Source: an uncultured Eubacteriales bacterium
GTDB lineage: Bacteria; Bacillota; Clostridia; Oscillospirales; Ruminococcaceae
Assembly (NCBI GenBank): GCA_902493155.1
Contig: CABUOE010000100.1
Span: forward strand, 1 to 8,017
DNA: 8,017 nt
Reading direction: 5' to 3'
Part shown: piece by piece, positions 5,949 to 8,017 of the stretch
How the letters are laid out: each line of letters starts with the position of its first letter
Numbering within the stretch: the stretch's first letter is position 1
The notes under the pieces: model-generated
What the model was told of the DNA's origin: nothing
The model's database searches: none
Seen by the model: only the letters and a program-made list of their open reading frames with translations
Program-made: the position numbers and the translations under genes

Positions 5949-6066
5949 GGCCGCGCTCCGCCATATACCCCACCGGCCGCGCTTTTTTCGGGCAGATGCA
6001 GGTATCTGCCCCTATCTTGGGTGTTAGGCCTTTGATTTTCAATGTGAAATATTCACAAATTACCCC
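5949..6066. other. Non-coding region after the amidohydrolase gene
   Basis: No gene seen. GGCCGCGCT occurs twice (5949-5957 and 5975-5983), the second copy running into six T (5983-5988), as at the end of a terminator, but I find only a poor stem before it (GGTAGGG against CCCCACC with one mismatch). A perfect 8-bp hairpin follows, GGGCAGAT (5990-5997) / ATCTGCCC (6004-6011), with no T tract on either strand. Confidence 0.35.
6043..6057. promoter_or_regulatory. Palindrome upstream of the secA promoter (possible operator)
   Basis: TGTGAA-ATA-TTCACA ends 9 nt before the secA -35 box. It resembles the Rex box of Firmicutes (TTGTGAA-N4-TTCACAA), but its central gap is 3 nt rather than 4, and it also loosely resembles a Crp/Fnr site. 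The regulator is unknown. Confidence 0.35.
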
Positions 6067-6095
6067 TTGATAAATGCGGCTCAGTCAGGTATAAT
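6067..6095 (+). promoter_or_regulatory. Promoter of secA
   Basis: TTGATA (6067-6072), 17-nt spacer, TATAAT (6090-6095). Transcription should start near 6102, giving a leader of roughly 175 nt. Confidence 0.7.
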
Positions 6096-6101
6096 GTTGT
6101 G

Positions 6102-6275
6102 TAAGCGTTGTGTTCGCCGAGCTGCCGTTTGATCGGAAAAATTCCCCTGCAAACATATCGTCAGGATAAAAGGTATCCGAATTCCCGATGCGTTGGCATG
6201 AGGGTATTGCTATCGGCTATCCAATACACATTCTTTGCCCCGCGGGCAAGGATACCGAAAGGAAGGACTTAAACT
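6102..6275 (+). promoter_or_regulatory. Structured 5' leader of secA
   Basis: Hairpins seen: GGATA/TATCC (6164-6168/6174-6178), GTATTG/CAATAC (6204-6209/6222-6227, loop containing CTATC twice), and CTTTGCCC/GGGCAAGG (6233-6240/6244-6251, one wobble). GGTATCC (6172-6178) could instead pair with GGATACC (6250-6256), which abuts the secA ribosome-binding site GAAAGGAAGGA. A 33-codon reading frame (6188-6289) runs through here. This could control translation, but no known leader class is recognised. Confidence 0.35.

Positions 6276-6289
<14 letters not shown>
6188..6289 (+). CDS. Possible 33-aa upstream reading frame overlapping the secA start
   Basis: ATG at 6188, TAA at 6287-6289; the peptide begins MRWHEGIAIGYPIHILC and ends in DLNFGTD. 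It overlaps the first 14 nt of secA in another frame, which could couple translation. The only purine-rich site, AAAAGG, is about 14 nt before the ATG, which is too far for good initiation. It has no signal-peptide or arrest-peptide look, so it is not a SecM counterpart by sequence. It may be chance. Confidence 0.15.

Positions 6290-8017
<1,728 letters not shown>

Noticed and set aside
5949..5988. The T6 run as a strong terminator for the amidohydrolase gene
   Set aside because: The GC-rich GGCCGCGCT copies are direct, not inverted, so they cannot form the stem; the only stem found is short and mismatched.

Overview
The window looks like a chromosomal housekeeping region of a moderately GC-rich Firmicute, most likely a gut-type Clostridia (Oscillospiraceae/Ruminococcaceae-like). 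This is inferred from the tsaE-tsaB and rpiB/upp gene content, purine-rich Shine-Dalgarno sites (AAAGGA, GGAGGGG), two TTG starts, and TTGACA/TATAAT promoters with 17-nt spacers. No taxonomic search was possible. Seven of the eight protein genes belong to well-known families; the eighth is an amidohydrolase of unknown substrate.

Layout. On the minus strand at the left edge is nadA (quinolinate synthase, 3' end cut off), with a strong promoter and a roughly 185-nt hairpin-rich leader. Between nadA and the next minus-strand gene, cysK (O-acetylserine sulfhydrylase), lies about 700 nt with no convincing gene. It holds a rho-independent terminator on the minus strand and a strange CRISPR-like array of six units. 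From 2347 to 2574 is a divergent promoter region with near-consensus promoters for cysK (minus) and for a plus-strand gene run: tsaE, tsaB (4-nt overlap, TTG start), rpiB, upp, and a metal-dependent amidohydrolase of unknown substrate. After a 327-nt non-coding stretch with its own promoter, secA begins at a TTG codon and runs off the right edge.

How the genes fit together. TsaE and TsaB work together in tRNA t6A37 synthesis. RpiB (pentose phosphate pathway, ribose-5-P) and Upp (uracil salvage with PRPP) both feed nucleotide metabolism. NadA starts de novo NAD synthesis and carries an Fe-S cluster, and CysK makes the cysteine needed for such clusters. SecA is the preprotein translocase motor. 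The amidohydrolase has no evident partner.

The most notable item is the array at 1004-1361. Every unit begins with a conserved 14-nt block, RYTTCAAYCCNCGC, the reverse complement of the 3' end of type I-C CRISPR repeats (the part that becomes the crRNA 5' handle). The rest of each repeat, which should be identical between units, differs in sequence, yet in four of six units it still folds into a good hairpin. Spacer-like stretches of 33-36 nt separate most units. No cas genes are in the window. The array lies on the same strand as cysK, between its stop codon and the terminator, so it may be transcribed as a cysK 3' extension.
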